The notes: generated by a model from the letters alone, not told the origin. 64,000 nt of DNA from Streptomyces sp. NBC_00775 (GCF_036347135.1 NZ_CP108938.1:4526001-4590000); one strand, 5' to 3'. Counted from the stretch's first letter, positions 26,643 to 35,247 are shown. Numbers and translations are program-made.

Positions 26643-27281
26643 CTACGGCCGTAGCGCCGCAAGCTGCTGCGCGAAGGGGATCACCTCGAAACGGCCCCCC
26701 GCCCCGGTCACCGACACCGCCCCACTCCCCCGCGGCCCCGCCGTCAGCCCCACCATCAACCCGGCCAACTCCCCCGCCGCCCTCTCAATCCGCTCCGCCA
26801 GCCCCTCGGCCCCCCAGTCCTCCGAAGCCGCATACACCCCGGTCGGCACGACCACAGCCCGCAGATACGCGAACAACGGCCGCAGCGCATGCTCAAGGAC
26901 CAGCGAGTGCCGACCCGAACCACCGGTCGCCGCGATCAGCACCGGCTTCCCGGCCAGCACATCCTTGTCCCCACCGGACATCACGTCGAAGAAGGACTTG
27001 AACAGCCCGCTGTAGGAGGCGGAGAACACCGGCGTGACGACGATCAGCCCGTCCGCGGACGTCACCGCGTCGATCGCGGCGGCCAGCTCCCGCCCGGGGA
27101 ACCCGTTCGTGAAGTTGTGAGCGATCTCGACGGCCAGATCACGCAGCTCGACGACCTCGACATCGACCTCGACATCGGCATCGGCGCCCGCACGACGAAC
27201 CGTCGCGGCCGCCAGCCGGTCCCCCAGCAACCGCGTGGACGACGGAACACTCAACCCCGCAGAAACGACGACGATCTTCAT
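26643..27281 (-). CDS. NADPH-dependent FMN reductase family protein (CE1759-type)
   Basis: A 212-residue flavodoxin-fold protein: phosphate-binding start VVVSAGLSVPSSTRLLGDRL, then LIVVTPVFSASYSGLFKSFF, the flavin-contact loop of the NAD(P)H:FMN reductase family, and IAATGGSGRHSLVLEHALRP. It likely supplies reduced flavin to the LLM monooxygenase whose gene it overlaps by four bases (ATGA). The two are a common actinobacterial pair. Confidence 0.87.
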   Translation of the reverse strand: MKIVVVSAGLSVPSSTRLLGDRLAAATVRRAGADADVEVDVEVVELRDLAVEIAHNFTNGFPGRELAAAIDAVTSADGLIVVTPVFSASYSGLFKSFFDVMSGGDKDVLAGKPVLIAATGGSGRHSLVLEHALRPLFAYLRAVVVPTGVYAASEDWGAEGLAERIERAAGELAGLMVGLTAGPRGSGAVSVTGAGGRFEVIPFAQQLAALRP

Positions 27282-28378
27282 ACGACGGTCACCTCCTGGG
27301 AAGCCGTACCGAGGGACTGGACAAGAGAAGCGTGGGTCGGCGCGTCCGGCACCCCGGCCGGACGCCGCTTGGCGAACTCCTCGCGCAACACCGGCACGAC
27401 CTCCTCGCCCAGCAGATCGAGCTGCTCAAGGACGGTCTTCAGCGGCAGCCCCGCGTGGTCCATCAGGAACAGCTGGCGCTGGTAGTCACCGGCGTACTCC
27501 CGGAAGGCCAGCGTCTTCTCGATCACCTGCTGCGGCGAGCCGACGGTCAGCGGGGTCTGCTCGGTGAAGTCCTCCAGCGACGGCCCGTTCCCATACACCG
27601 GGGCGTTGTCGAAGTACGGCCGGAACTCCTTCACGGCATCCTGCGAGTTGCGCCGCATGAACACCTGGCCGCCCAGCCCCACGATCGCCTGCTCGGCCGT
27701 GCCGTGCCCGTAGTGCGCGTACCGCTCGCGGTAGAGCTCGACCATCCGCTTGGTGTGGTCGGCCGGCCAGAAGATGTTGTTGTGGAAGAAGCCGTCGCCG
27801 TAGTACGCGGCCTGCTCGGCTATCTCCGGCGAGCGGATGGAGCCGTGCCAGACGAACGGCGGTACGCCGTCCAGCGGCCGCGGCGTCGAGGTGAACGACT
27901 GCAGCGGCGTACGGAACTTGCCCTCCCACGTCACCACGTCCTCGCGCCACAGCCGGTGCAGCAGCGCGTAGTTCTCGATGGCGAGGTTGATGCCCTGGCG
28001 GATGTCCTTTCCGAACCAGGGGTAGACCGGGCCGGTGTTGCCGCGCCCCATCATCAGGTCCACTCGCCCGTCCGCCAGATGCTGGAGCATCGCGAAGTCC
28101 TCGGCGATCTTCACCGGGTCGTTGGTGGTGATGAGGGTCGTGGACGTGGACAGGACGAGCTTCTCGGTGCGCGCGGCGATGTAGCCGAGCATGGTGGTCG
28201 GCGACGACGGCACGAACGGCGGGTTGTGGTGCTCGCCGGTCGCGAAGACGTCGAGCCCGACCTCCTCGGCCTTCTGCGCGATGGCGACCATGGCCTTGAT
28301 GCGCTCGTGCTCGCTCGGCGTCCGGCCCGTGGTCGGGTCCGGTGTGACATCACCGACGCTGAAGATCCCGAACTGCAT
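27278..28378 (-). CDS. LLM-class flavin-dependent oxidoreductase (CE1758-type)
   Basis: A 366-residue bacterial luciferase-like protein. Marks include GLDVFATGEHHNPPFVPSSP, TTLITTNDPVKIAEDFAMLQ and DLMMGRGNTGPVYPWFG, the flavin/F420-binding barrel signatures. It probably uses reduced flavin from the adjacent FMN reductase to oxidise a small molecule; the substrate is unknown. First gene of the leftward pair; the promoter with a MarR-like dyad lies just upstream. Confidence 0.88.
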   Translation of the reverse strand: MQFGIFSVGDVTPDPTTGRTPSEHERIKAMVAIAQKAEEVGLDVFATGEHHNPPFVPSSPTTMLGYIAARTEKLVLSTSTTLITTNDPVKIAEDFAMLQHLADGRVDLMMGRGNTGPVYPWFGKDIRQGINLAIENYALLHRLWREDVVTWEGKFRTPLQSFTSTPRPLDGVPPFVWHGSIRSPEIAEQAAYYGDGFFHNNIFWPADHTKRMVELYRERYAHYGHGTAEQAIVGLGGQVFMRRNSQDAVKEFRPYFDNAPVYGNGPSLEDFTEQTPLTVGSPQQVIEKTLAFREYAGDYQRQLFLMDHAGLPLKTVLEQLDLLGEEVVPVLREEFAKRRPAGVPDAPTHASLVQSLGTASQEVTVV

Positions 28379-28398
28379 GGTCGCTCATCCTCCAGGTT

Positions 28399-28416
28399 GT
28401 TGAGTATTCAACTATA
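28399..28416 (-). promoter_or_regulatory. promoter with MarR-type dyad ahead of the LLM/FMN reductase pair
   Basis: On the minus strand a -10-like TATAGT (28411-28416) overlaps the dyad GTTGAATACTCAAC (28399-28412; 5-bp arms, 4-bp centre). The dyad resembles MarR/ArsR-type operators and would block transcription initiation. The AT-rich island is clear against the GC-rich surroundings. The cognate regulator is unknown. Confidence 0.6.
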
Positions 28417-28526
28417 CCCTCGAACCATCCCCCCTCCGCAGATATTCCAGAGATACTCCAGCAGCCCGAGGGGCCCGACAGTCCGGCACTCGGGGCGTTG
28501 TCAGTGCCCCGCCCTACGATCTCCTC

Positions 28527-29336
28527 ATGGCCGCCCCACGCCGTGACACCCGTGGCATCGTCGACGCCGCGGAACTCTTCGCGCGCGTGAACTTCCGACG
28601 CCCCGAACCCCCCGAACCCCTCCGCCCTTACGTGGAGCACTACTGGCTGATCGACTGGGACCTCCCCGAGCCGTACGTCTCCCATGTGGTCCCGCACCCC
28701 TCGGTCCACATCGTGTTCCAGCAGTACGAGGGTCAGGAGCCGTCCGTCGAGGTGGCGGGCGTCCAGTTCGGCCTGTTCACCCAGAAACTGGAGGGTCGGG
28801 GACGGGTGTGCGGCGTCAAGTTCAGGCCCGGCGCCTTCCGCCCCTTCGCCCCGCAGCGCTCGGTGTCGGAGTGGACGGGCCGGCGGACATGGTGGCCCGA
28901 GGTCTACCCGGACACGGACCCCGCCACGATCCTCGCCCCCGACGAGGAGGCCGCCCGCCTCGCCGCCCTCGACGCCTTCGTCCACACCCTCGGCCCCCAC
29001 CCCGACCCCCAGGCCGATCTGGCGACGGCCCTCGTCGACCGCATCCGCACGGACCGCACGATCCGCCGCGTCGGCGACTTCGCCCGCGCCGAAGGCATGT
29101 CCGTACGACTGCTGCAGCGCCTGTTCGCCGGATACGTCGGCGTGGGCCCCAAGTGGGTCATCCTCCGCTACCGCATCCACGAGGCCCTGGAACGAGCCGA
29201 GACCTCCCAGCCGGTGGACTGGGCAGGCCTGGCCGCCGACCTCGGCTACGCCGATCAGGCCCACCTGGTACGGGACTTCACGGCGACGGTAGGCGTCCCG
29301 CCGACGGCATACGCGAGCGGCCGCCAGTCCACCTGA
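28527..29336 (+). CDS. AraC-family transcriptional regulator
   Basis: A 269-residue protein. The N-terminal domain (about 20-150) has YVEHYWLIDWDLPEPYVSHV, the DUF6597-type sensor of this subfamily. The C-terminal AraC DNA-binding domain holds two helix-turn-helix units: VGDFARAEGMSVRLLQRLFA and AGLAADLGYADQAHLVRDF, followed by FTATVGVPPTAY. Divergent from the LLM operon. Effector unknown. Confidence 0.9.
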   Translation: MAAPRRDTRGIVDAAELFARVNFRRPEPPEPLRPYVEHYWLIDWDLPEPYVSHVVPHPSVHIVFQQYEGQEPSVEVAGVQFGLFTQKLEGRGRVCGVKFRPGAFRPFAPQRSVSEWTGRRTWWPEVYPDTDPATILAPDEEAARLAALDAFVHTLGPHPDPQADLATALVDRIRTDRTIRRVGDFARAEGMSVRLLQRLFAGYVGVGPKWVILRYRIHEALERAETSQPVDWAGLAADLGYADQAHLVRDFTATVGVPPTAYASGRQST

Positions 29337-29463
29337 CCCCATCCGCCCCATTCGCCACACCCGTCACCCCCGCCACCCCCACAATCCCCGCCATCGCCGC
29401 AATCGTCGCCATCGCCGAGTAATGACTTGACCTCCCCCTCCCCCATGCTCCACATTTATCTGC

Positions 29464-30918
29464 GTGACGCAGACACTGCACAACGCAAAAGAACCCAACG
29501 AAACCAAAGAAGAATCCGCGCCCCCGTCGTCGCGCACCCGCTGGCTGATCCTCGGAGTCGTCCTGGCCGCCGACATCCTGGACCTCCTCGACAGCACGAT
29601 CACCAACATCGCCGCCCCGACCATCGCCAAGGACCTCGGCGGCGGCACCACCCTCATCCAGTGGCTCGGCGCCTCCTACGCCCTCGCCCTCGGCGTGCTG
29701 CTGGTCCTCGGCGGACGGCTGGGCGACAAGTACGGCCGCCGCACCCTCTTCCTCACCGGCCTCGCCGGCTTCACCGCGGCCTCGGTCGCCTGCGGCCTCG
29801 CGCCGAGCCCGGGGACACTCGTCGCCGCCCGCCTCGCACAGGGCGCCTTCGGCGCGCTCGTCATCCCGCAGGGCTTCGGCATCCTCGGCGCCACCTGGCC
29901 CCGGGACCAGATCGGCAAGGCGTACAGCCTCTTCGGCCCGGTGATGGGCCTCTCGGCCGTCGGCGGCCCGATCCTCGCCGGCTTCCTCATCGACACGAAC
30001 ATCGGCGGCCTCGGCTGGCGCGCGATGTTCCTCATCAACATCGTCCTCGGCGGCGCCGCACTCCTCGCCGCCGCCCGCCTGCTCCCCCGCGACACCGGCG
30101 ACCGCACGGTCACCGTCGACGGCCCCGGCTCAGCCCTCCTGGCCGCCACCATGCTCGCCCTGCTCTCGGCCCTCATCGAGAGCTCGGCACACGGCTGGAC
30201 GACCACGAACATCCTGCTCCTCGCCGCGGGAGCAACCCTCTTCGCCGCCTTCTGCCACCGCCAGCGCACCGCGGCCAACCCGCTGATCCAGCCCTCCCTC
30301 CTCCACAACCGGGGCTTCACCTCAGGACTCGTCCTCGGCATCGTCTTCTTCGCCGCGGTCGCCGGACTCCTCTACGTCGTCTCGCTCTTCTTCCAACAGG
30401 CCCTCGGCCGCTCCCCCGCCGGCGCCGCGCTCGGCCTGATGCCCCTGTCCGCCGGCATCGTCATCGCCGCGATCGCCTGCTACCGCCTGATCGGCATACT
30501 GGGCCGCCGCCTCGTCCTCCTCGGCCTGCTCATCACCCTCGCCGGGACGGGATACCTGCTCGCCCTCGTCACCACCTCCGGTACGGACACCGGCAGTTGG
30601 GCCCTGGTCCCACCCCTGCTCGTCATCGGCCTCGGCATGGGCACCTGCTTCGGCTCGATCTACGACGTCACCATCGGCGACATCGCGCAGAGCGAGGCGG
30701 GCAGCGCCGGCGGCTCGCTCGGCGCGGTCCAGCAACTCGCCAACGCGATCGGCGCCGCGGCCGTCACCACCGTCTACTTCAAGGCACTCAAGCCGACCGG
30801 CGGCGGCGAGGCCCACGCCACCACCATGAGCCTCATCGCCGTCGCCGCGGTCACCCTCCTGTGCTGCCCCCTCGTACGCCTCCTGCCGCTGAAGGCACCG
30901 GAGGACCAACATCACTAA
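29464..30918 (+). CDS. MFS drug exporter, DHA2/EmrB-QacA type (14 TM)
   Basis: A 484-residue membrane protein, by eye 14 helices. Motif A appears as GGRLGDKYGRRTLFLTG, and the TM1 motif as DLLDSTITNIAAPTIAKDL. These place it in the DHA2 proton antiporters. It follows the AraC gene by 127 bp and could be controlled by it, or be independent. Starts at GTG 29464. Substrate unknown. Confidence 0.9.
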   Translation: MTQTLHNAKEPNETKEESAPPSSRTRWLILGVVLAADILDLLDSTITNIAAPTIAKDLGGGTTLIQWLGASYALALGVLLVLGGRLGDKYGRRTLFLTGLAGFTAASVACGLAPSPGTLVAARLAQGAFGALVIPQGFGILGATWPRDQIGKAYSLFGPVMGLSAVGGPILAGFLIDTNIGGLGWRAMFLINIVLGGAALLAAARLLPRDTGDRTVTVDGPGSALLAATMLALLSALIESSAHGWTTTNILLLAAGATLFAAFCHRQRTAANPLIQPSLLHNRGFTSGLVLGIVFFAAVAGLLYVVSLFFQQALGRSPAGAALGLMPLSAGIVIAAIACYRLIGILGRRLVLLGLLITLAGTGYLLALVTTSGTDTGSWALVPPLLVIGLGMGTCFGSIYDVTIGDIAQSEAGSAGGSLGAVQQLANAIGAAAVTTVYFKALKPTGGGEAHATTMSLIAVAAVTLLCCPLVRLLPLKAPEDQHH

Positions 30919-30932
30919 GGAAATACGAGCCC

Positions 30933-31823
30933 TTAAGGCTGAAGCACCAGCCGCCCCCGCAGCCCGCCCTCCGCCAGCCGCGCGTGTGCCTTGGCCGCCT
31001 CGTCCAGGGCGTACGTCTCGGCGACCCGAAGCGTCAGCACCCCCTCGTCGACGAGCGCCGCCAGCTCCGCGAGCCGCGCCCCGTCGGGGGCGACCTCCAC
31101 CGCGCCGGTCCGCACCCCCCGCACGGACGCGGGGTGGGCCCCCGGAATGACCCCTACGAACGCGCCGCCGTCCCGCACCCACTCCAGGGCGGCTTCACCG
31201 AGCAGCGCCGCGTCCAGCACCCCGTCCACGCTCCCCGCCGCCACGGCCCCCGACGCGAACCGGGCCGCCCCCAGCGACCGTACGAGCTCCTCGTCGCCCT
31301 CCCGGGCAAGGGCGGTCACCGACAGCCCACGATGGACGGCGAGCTGCACGGCATAACCACCGACCGCACCCGCGGCCCCCGTGACCACCAGGCTCTGCCC
31401 CGCCTCCAGTCCCAGCGCGTCCAGGGCCTGCGCGGCGGTCAGCGCGTTCAGCGGCAGGGTCGCCGCGTGCACCACGTCGACCGAAGCGGGCGCCTTGGCC
31501 ACGGCATCGGCGTCGACAACGACGTAATCGGCATGCGTACCAAGGGACTTGGCGGTCCCGTAAGCCAGCGCCACCACTTCATCGCCGACACTCCACCCCG
31601 TGGCCACGCCCGTCGCGTCGACGGTCCCGGCCACATCCCACCCCAGCCCCAACCTCTTCCCCGCGCCCCCGAACCCGCCCGCACGCACCCCCGCGTCGAC
31701 CGGATTCAACGCGGCGGCCGCGACCTTGATCCGCACCTGCCGAGCCCCCGGCTCGGGCACCGCCACCTCGACGATCTCCACGACATCCGGACCACCAAAA
31801 CCCGTCACAACAGCTGCACGCAC
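30933..31823 (-). CDS. NADP-dependent quinone oxidoreductase (zinc-independent MDR family)
   Basis: A 296-residue protein from GTG 31823 (GAGGAG seven bases upstream). It has GFGGPDVVEIVEV, LNPVDAGVRAGGF, LGWDVAGTVDATG and the nucleotide-binding VVTGAAGAVGGYAVQLA of quinone oxidoreductases. The catalytic-zinc cysteines of alcohol dehydrogenases are absent. It is divergent from an HxlR regulator with an operator between, the usual quinone- or aldehyde-responsive pairing. 14 bp separate its stop from the convergent MFS gene. Confidence 0.9.
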   Translation of the reverse strand: MRAAVVTGFGGPDVVEIVEVAVPEPGARQVRIKVAAAALNPVDAGVRAGGFGGAGKRLGLGWDVAGTVDATGVATGWSVGDEVVALAYGTAKSLGTHADYVVVDADAVAKAPASVDVVHAATLPLNALTAAQALDALGLEAGQSLVVTGAAGAVGGYAVQLAVHRGLSVTALAREGDEELVRSLGAARFASGAVAAGSVDGVLDAALLGEAALEWVRDGGAFVGVIPGAHPASVRGVRTGAVEVAPDGARLAELAALVDEGVLTLRVAETYALDEAAKAHARLAEGGLRGRLVLQP

Positions 31824-31889
31824 GTCAACTCTCCTCACTCCAAGGCGATTTACCGGGTATCTCTCCCGCTGCAACAACCCTAGGAAGAG

Positions 31890-31910
31890 TTACTATCCTT
31901 TGGTAAGTAG
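31890..31910. promoter_or_regulatory. HxlR-type operator between divergent genes
   Basis: TTACTATCC and GGTAAGTAG form an imperfect inverted repeat (7 of 9 matches) around TTT, in an AT-rich patch between the quinone oxidoreductase and the HxlR gene. HxlR-family regulators bind such sites. A CACCTGAAGGTG dyad follows at 31912-31923. Confidence 0.6.
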
Positions 31911-31946
31911 GCACCTGAAGGTGCGTACGTCACCCGGAGGTGAGCC

Positions 31947-32354
31947 ATGGCGACCACGACGGCGGCCCAACAACGCAAGCAGGCACGCATCGAGTACGAC
32001 GCGTTCATCAGGAGCTGCCCCACCAACCAGCTCCTCGACCGCATCAGCGACAAGTGGGTCAGCCTGGTCGTCAGCGCGCTGGCCGAAGGGTCCATGCGTT
32101 ACAGCGACCTGGGCCGCAAGATCGCGGGCGTAAGCCCCAAGATGCTGACGCAGACCCTGCGTTCACTGGAACGCGACGGCATCGTCGCCCGCACCGTCAC
32201 CCCTTCCGTACCGGTCCGGGTCGACTACGAACTGACCCCCCTCGGCACCAGCCTCAGCTGCCTGCTCTCCGCTGTGAAGGACTGGGCGGAACTACACATC
32301 GAGGAGGTCAACGAAGCGCGCGAGCACTACGACACCTCCTCCGAGGCCTCCTGA
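31947..32354 (+). CDS. HxlR-family transcriptional regulator
   Basis: A 135-residue winged-helix protein with the family signature Cys in RSCPTNQLLDRISDKWVSLV, then MRYSDLGRKIAGVSPKMLTQ and LERDGIVARTV, and wing VRVDYELTPLG. The single conserved N-terminal Cys (residue 24) is the redox- or electrophile-reactive residue in QorR/HypR-type members. Likely represses the divergent quinone oxidoreductase. GGAGGTGAGCC precedes the ATG. Confidence 0.9.
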   Translation: MATTTAAQQRKQARIEYDAFIRSCPTNQLLDRISDKWVSLVVSALAEGSMRYSDLGRKIAGVSPKMLTQTLRSLERDGIVARTVTPSVPVRVDYELTPLGTSLSCLLSAVKDWAELHIEEVNEAREHYDTSSEAS

Positions 32355-32818
32355 AACTCCCCGCCCCGCAGCCGCGCGATCTGCTCCGCACTGAAATCGA
32401 CCGTGCGCCTCATATGCCCGATGATCAGGGCGAGTTCATCATCCTCAAGCCCATCGAACAGGGCGTACCAGCCACCCCCCAGCCGGTCCCACATCCGCCC
32501 GAACTCGACGATCTTCTCCGGCACGGTCGCCACAAGCACCCGCCGCCGGTCGACCACGTCCCGCTCCCGCACGACGTACCCGGCCTTCTCCAGCCGGTCC
32601 ACCAGCCGCGTGGCCGACCCGGTCGTCAGCCCGGTCAGCTCGGCGATCCGCCCGGTCGTCACCGCCCCGTCCTCCAGGCTGAGCAGATTCAGACACTGCA
32701 GATCCGTCGGATGCAGCCCCAGATGATCGGCAACGGCCTGGTTGAACAGCGCGTACGACGCCATGTACCGACGCGACACCACAGACAACTCACCAAGCAA
32801 CCGCTCCCGCCCAGCCAT
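32327..32818 (-). CDS. MarR-family transcriptional regulator
   Basis: A 163-residue regulator starting at ATG 32818 after AAAGGTGGGG. The winged helix includes LNLLSLEDGAVTTGRIAELT, TTGSATRLVDRLEKAGYVVR and wing DVVDRRRVLV. Convergent with the HxlR gene, overlapping its 3' end by 28 bp. An 8-bp palindrome TCGTACGA lies in its upstream region and may be part of its own operator. Target and ligand unknown. Confidence 0.88.
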   Translation of the reverse strand: MAGRERLLGELSVVSRRYMASYALFNQAVADHLGLHPTDLQCLNLLSLEDGAVTTGRIAELTGLTTGSATRLVDRLEKAGYVVRERDVVDRRRVLVATVPEKIVEFGRMWDRLGGGWYALFDGLEDDELALIIGHMRRTVDFSAEQIARLRGGEFQEASEEVS

Positions 32819-32941
32819 GCCCCACCTTTCCTCTGCACGAAACAGAAATCGTACGACGCAGACACCCACCCACACCGGACCGACCCGATCACCCACCCCC
32901 ACCCGGGACAACGACGCACCCGCAGTCGGCAACGCACAGAA

Positions 32942-33054
32942 GGGGCCGTGCCGGTACGTCCAGCCCGTCGCTTACGTGGTTATGGCCAAGTTCATGCCAT
33001 GGCAGCAAGCAGTAATGCCCACCGGCGACGGGCTGGACGTACCGGCACGGCCCC
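32942..33054. repeat. 113-bp inverted-repeat element, copy 1
   Basis: Perfect 30-bp arms (32942-32971 and 33025-33054), starting GGGGCCGTGCCGGTACGTCC, enclose a 53-nt core. A second copy in opposite orientation is at 60487-60599. Similarity continues outside the arms for about 25 bp on the left and about 20 bp on the right. It carries no transposase. See findings. Confidence 0.9.
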
Positions 33055-33105
33055 GACCCCCACGACGAACCGCACCGCACCGCACGCGCACGCGCACCCG
33101 GCCCC

Positions 33106-33582
33106 TCAGAACGCATACGAATCCCCGGTGTCCAGCGCCAACACCCGCTGCCGATCATTCGCATGGTTCCGATCCACGGCCCCACCACTCCACACCGTGT
33201 CCACCTCCATCGTGACCTCCGACGGCACCCCCCGAAGCCACACCGTCAGCCGAATCTCCTCCCCCAGCCCATCCGCCGCCAACGCCCCCGTCCGGCACAC
33301 CACAGCCCGCGCCTCCACCCGAGCACACCCCTCCGGCAGCCGCTGCACATCCGCCAGCGCCGCCGACCACCGCAGCCGCACCGTCGCATCGGCAACAGCG
33401 TTCGGCCCATGGTTCTGCGGCGTCAGCCGGACATCGACGCTGCCCGCGGCCATGGACACGTACCCGTGGTAGGCGAGATCGGCCTCAGGAGCGAGGGCAA
33501 CAACAGGCGAGCCCGCACCCACCACAAGAAGAGCCCCCGCACCCACCCCACACAGCATCCGCATCCGCATCCGCATCCGCAT
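33106..33582 (-). CDS. small secreted protein, DUF11-like
   Basis: A 158-residue protein with a signal peptide (hydrophobic MLCGVGAGALLVVGAGSPVV after a basic start) and one beta-rich domain containing VRLTPQNHGPNAVADATVRL, like a DUF11/conserved-repeat Ig-type unit. The first nine residues are MRMRMRMRM, from a tandem 6-bp repeat (33556-33582), so several ATGs in one frame could start translation; the outermost at 33582 is best spaced from AAGGAA. Probably exported or cell-surface. Function unknown. Confidence 0.72.
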   Translation of the reverse strand: MRMRMRMRMLCGVGAGALLVVGAGSPVVALAPEADLAYHGYVSMAAGSVDVRLTPQNHGPNAVADATVRLRWSAALADVQRLPEGCARVEARAVVCRTGALAADGLGEEIRLTVWLRGVPSEVTMEVDTVWSGGAVDRNHANDRQRVLALDTGDSYAF

Positions 33583-33713
33583 GACGTCATTTCCTTCGCT
33601 CGAACCACAGGGTCACCCGATGTATCCCACCCCTGACCGCCGACAGGCGCCGTCCATCAGGTGACGCAATCCCTGTCGCAATCCCTGTCGCACCCCCATG
33701 CGAAGGTGAACGC

Positions 33714-34049
33714 ATGCTGATCGTCCGCTCCGCCGCCCTCTTCGTCCTCGCCGCACTCTTCGAGATCGGCGGCGCCTGGCTGGTCTGGCAGGGCGTACGC
33801 GAACACCGCGGCTGGCTCTGGATCGGCGCGGGCGTCATGGCACTCGGCGTGTACGGCTTCGTCGCCACCCTCCAGCCGAACGCCGACTTCGGCCGCATCC
33901 TCGCCGCGTACGGCGGAGTCTTCGTGGCCGGCTCCCTCGCCTGGGGCATGGTCGCGGACGGCTACCGCCCCGACCGCTGGGACATCACCGGCGCGCTGAT
34001 CTGCCTCGTGGGAATGGCCATCATCATGTACGCGCCACGCGGCAACTGA
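33714..34049 (+). CDS. YnfA-family (UPF0060) membrane protein
   Basis: A 111-residue protein with four membrane helices, matching the small YnfA family: [59 protein letters not shown], and [19 protein letters not shown]. YnfA relatives resemble small multidrug resistance transporters. GAAGGTG precedes the ATG. Function in Streptomyces not established. Confidence 0.92.
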   Translation: MLIVRSAALFVLAALFEIGGAWLVWQGVREHRGWLWIGAGVMALGVYGFVATLQPNADFGRILAAYGGVFVAGSLAWGMVADGYRPDRWDITGALICLVGMAIIMYAPRGN

Positions 34050-34060
34050 GCCCACAGAAC

Positions 34061-34147
34061 CCGACCGCGGAGCTCACCGGATCCGACCGCGCAGCTCACC
34101 GGATCCGACCGCGCAGCTCACCGGATCCGACCGCCCAGCTCACCGGG
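34061..34147. repeat. 22-bp tandem repeat, four units
   Basis: CCGACCGCGCAGCTCACCGG plus AT repeats four times (34061, 34083, 34105, 34127) with one or two substitutions in the outer units. It lies just past the YnfA gene. A variable-number locus is likely. Confidence 0.85.
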
Positions 34148-34207
34148 CCCGGAACCCGGACAGCTCGACGCCACCGCCCGCCACCTGCCTATCCTGGCGA
34201 AGACTGC

Positions 34208-34264
34208 CGCACACCCAAGAACACGAGCGCACCGCCCAAGAAGACGAGCGCACCGCCCAAGGAG
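34208..34264. repeat. 20-21-bp tandem repeat abutting the SDR start
   Basis: CGCACCGCCCAAGAAGACGA-type units occur at 34208, 34228 and 34249 (last partial). The final unit ends in AAGGAG, which is the ribosome-binding site of the SDR gene, so the repeat may have arisen by duplication of the leader. Confidence 0.75.
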
Positions 34265-34269
34265 CACAC

Positions 34270-35040
34270 ATGACCGCGCCCTCCGCCCCTTCCCGCATCG
34301 CCGTCGTCACCGGCGCGAGCAGCGGTATCGGCGCGGCGACGGCCCGGCAACTCGCCGCGGCCGGCTACCGCGTCGTGCTGACCGCCCGCCGCAAGGACCG
34401 CATCGAGGCGCTGGCAGAAGAGATCAACGCGGCGGGCCACGAGGCGGCCGCGTACGCGCTGGACGTCACGGACCGCGCGGCGGTCGACGAGTTCGCGACG
34501 GCGTTCAAGACGATCGGCGTCCTGGTCAACAACGCGGGCGGCGCGCTGGGCGCCGACCCGATCGCGACGGGCGACCCGGCCGACTGGCGCCAGATGTACG
34601 AGACGAACGTCATCGGCACGCTCAACATCACCCAGGCCCTCCTCCCCGCCCTCACCGCGAGCGGCGACGGCACGGTCGTGGTGCTCTCCTCCACCGCGGG
34701 CCACGGCACGTACGAGGGCGGCGGCGGCTACGTGGCCGCCAAGCACGCCGAGCACGTCCTCGCCGAGACGCTGCGCCTGGAGATCGTCGGCACGCCCGTC
34801 CGTGTCATCGAGGTCGCGCCCGGCATGGTCAGGACGGACGAGTTCGCGCTGACCCGCTTCGGCGGCGACACGGACAAGGCGGCGAAGGTCTACGCGGGCG
34901 TGGCGGCCCCCCTGACCGCCGACGACGTCGCGGACACCATCACCTGGGCGATCACCCGCCCCAGCCACGTCAACATCGACCTGCTGGTGGTCCGCCCGCG
35001 CGCCCAGGCGTCGAACACGAAGGTCCACCGGGAGCTGTGA
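34270..35040 (+). CDS. SDR-family oxidoreductase (YdfG-like)
   Basis: A 256-residue classical short-chain dehydrogenase: cofactor motif VVTGASSGIGAATARQLAAA, NNAGGAL, catalytic Ser in VVLSSTAGHGT, Tyr-Lys pair in YVAAKHAEH, and post-site PGMVRTDEF. ARRKDR after beta2 suggests NADP preference. Resembles serine/3-hydroxyacid dehydrogenase YdfG. Its stop overlaps the next start by one base (TGATG), indicating coupling to the small membrane protein. Confidence 0.9.
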   Translation: MTAPSAPSRIAVVTGASSGIGAATARQLAAAGYRVVLTARRKDRIEALAEEINAAGHEAAAYALDVTDRAAVDEFATAFKTIGVLVNNAGGALGADPIATGDPADWRQMYETNVIGTLNITQALLPALTASGDGTVVVLSSTAGHGTYEGGGGYVAAKHAEHVLAETLRLEIVGTPVRVIEVAPGMVRTDEFALTRFGGDTDKAAKVYAGVAAPLTADDVADTITWAITRPSHVNIDLLVVRPRAQASNTKVHREL

Positions 35041-35210
35041 TGCCGGAGCAGCCGGAAACACCGCAGTCGCCGGAGGACTCCCTCGAGAAGCACCGCCTGG
35101 CCGAGGAGACGAGGAACGAACGCAAGGTCTGGTACTTCCTGGCCTACTTCCTCTTCGGCATCCACATCGTGGCGTTCGTCATGATCTACGCGGTGACGCA
35201 CGCGAAGTGA
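35040..35210 (+). CDS. 56-residue single-TM protein (DUF6126-like)
   Basis: ATG at 35040 shares its A with the SDR stop codon (TGATG). The product has an acidic, proline-rich N-terminus (PEQPETPQSPEDSLEKHR), then ERKVWYFLAYFLFGIHIVAF, a single helix, and ends THAK. It resembles DUF6126 in Streptomyces. Coupling suggests it works with the SDR, but function is unknown. Confidence 0.78.
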   Translation: MPEQPETPQSPEDSLEKHRLAEETRNERKVWYFLAYFLFGIHIVAFVMIYAVTHAK

Positions 35211-35247
35211 TCGCGACGGGCGTACGGCCGACGTACGCTCCCGCGAT

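Noticed and set aside
32942..33054. Remnant of a known insertion sequence
   Set aside because: No transposase fragment is present and the interior is only 53 nt, conserved in both copies. A non-autonomous element is still possible, but no known IS could be named.
32967..33060. Peptide encoded by the 53-nt core of the inverted-repeat element
   Set aside because: Both copies read through in one frame, but of five core differences most change the residue, no ribosome site precedes the ATGs and the frame is fixed by the palindrome arms. Coding is not supported.
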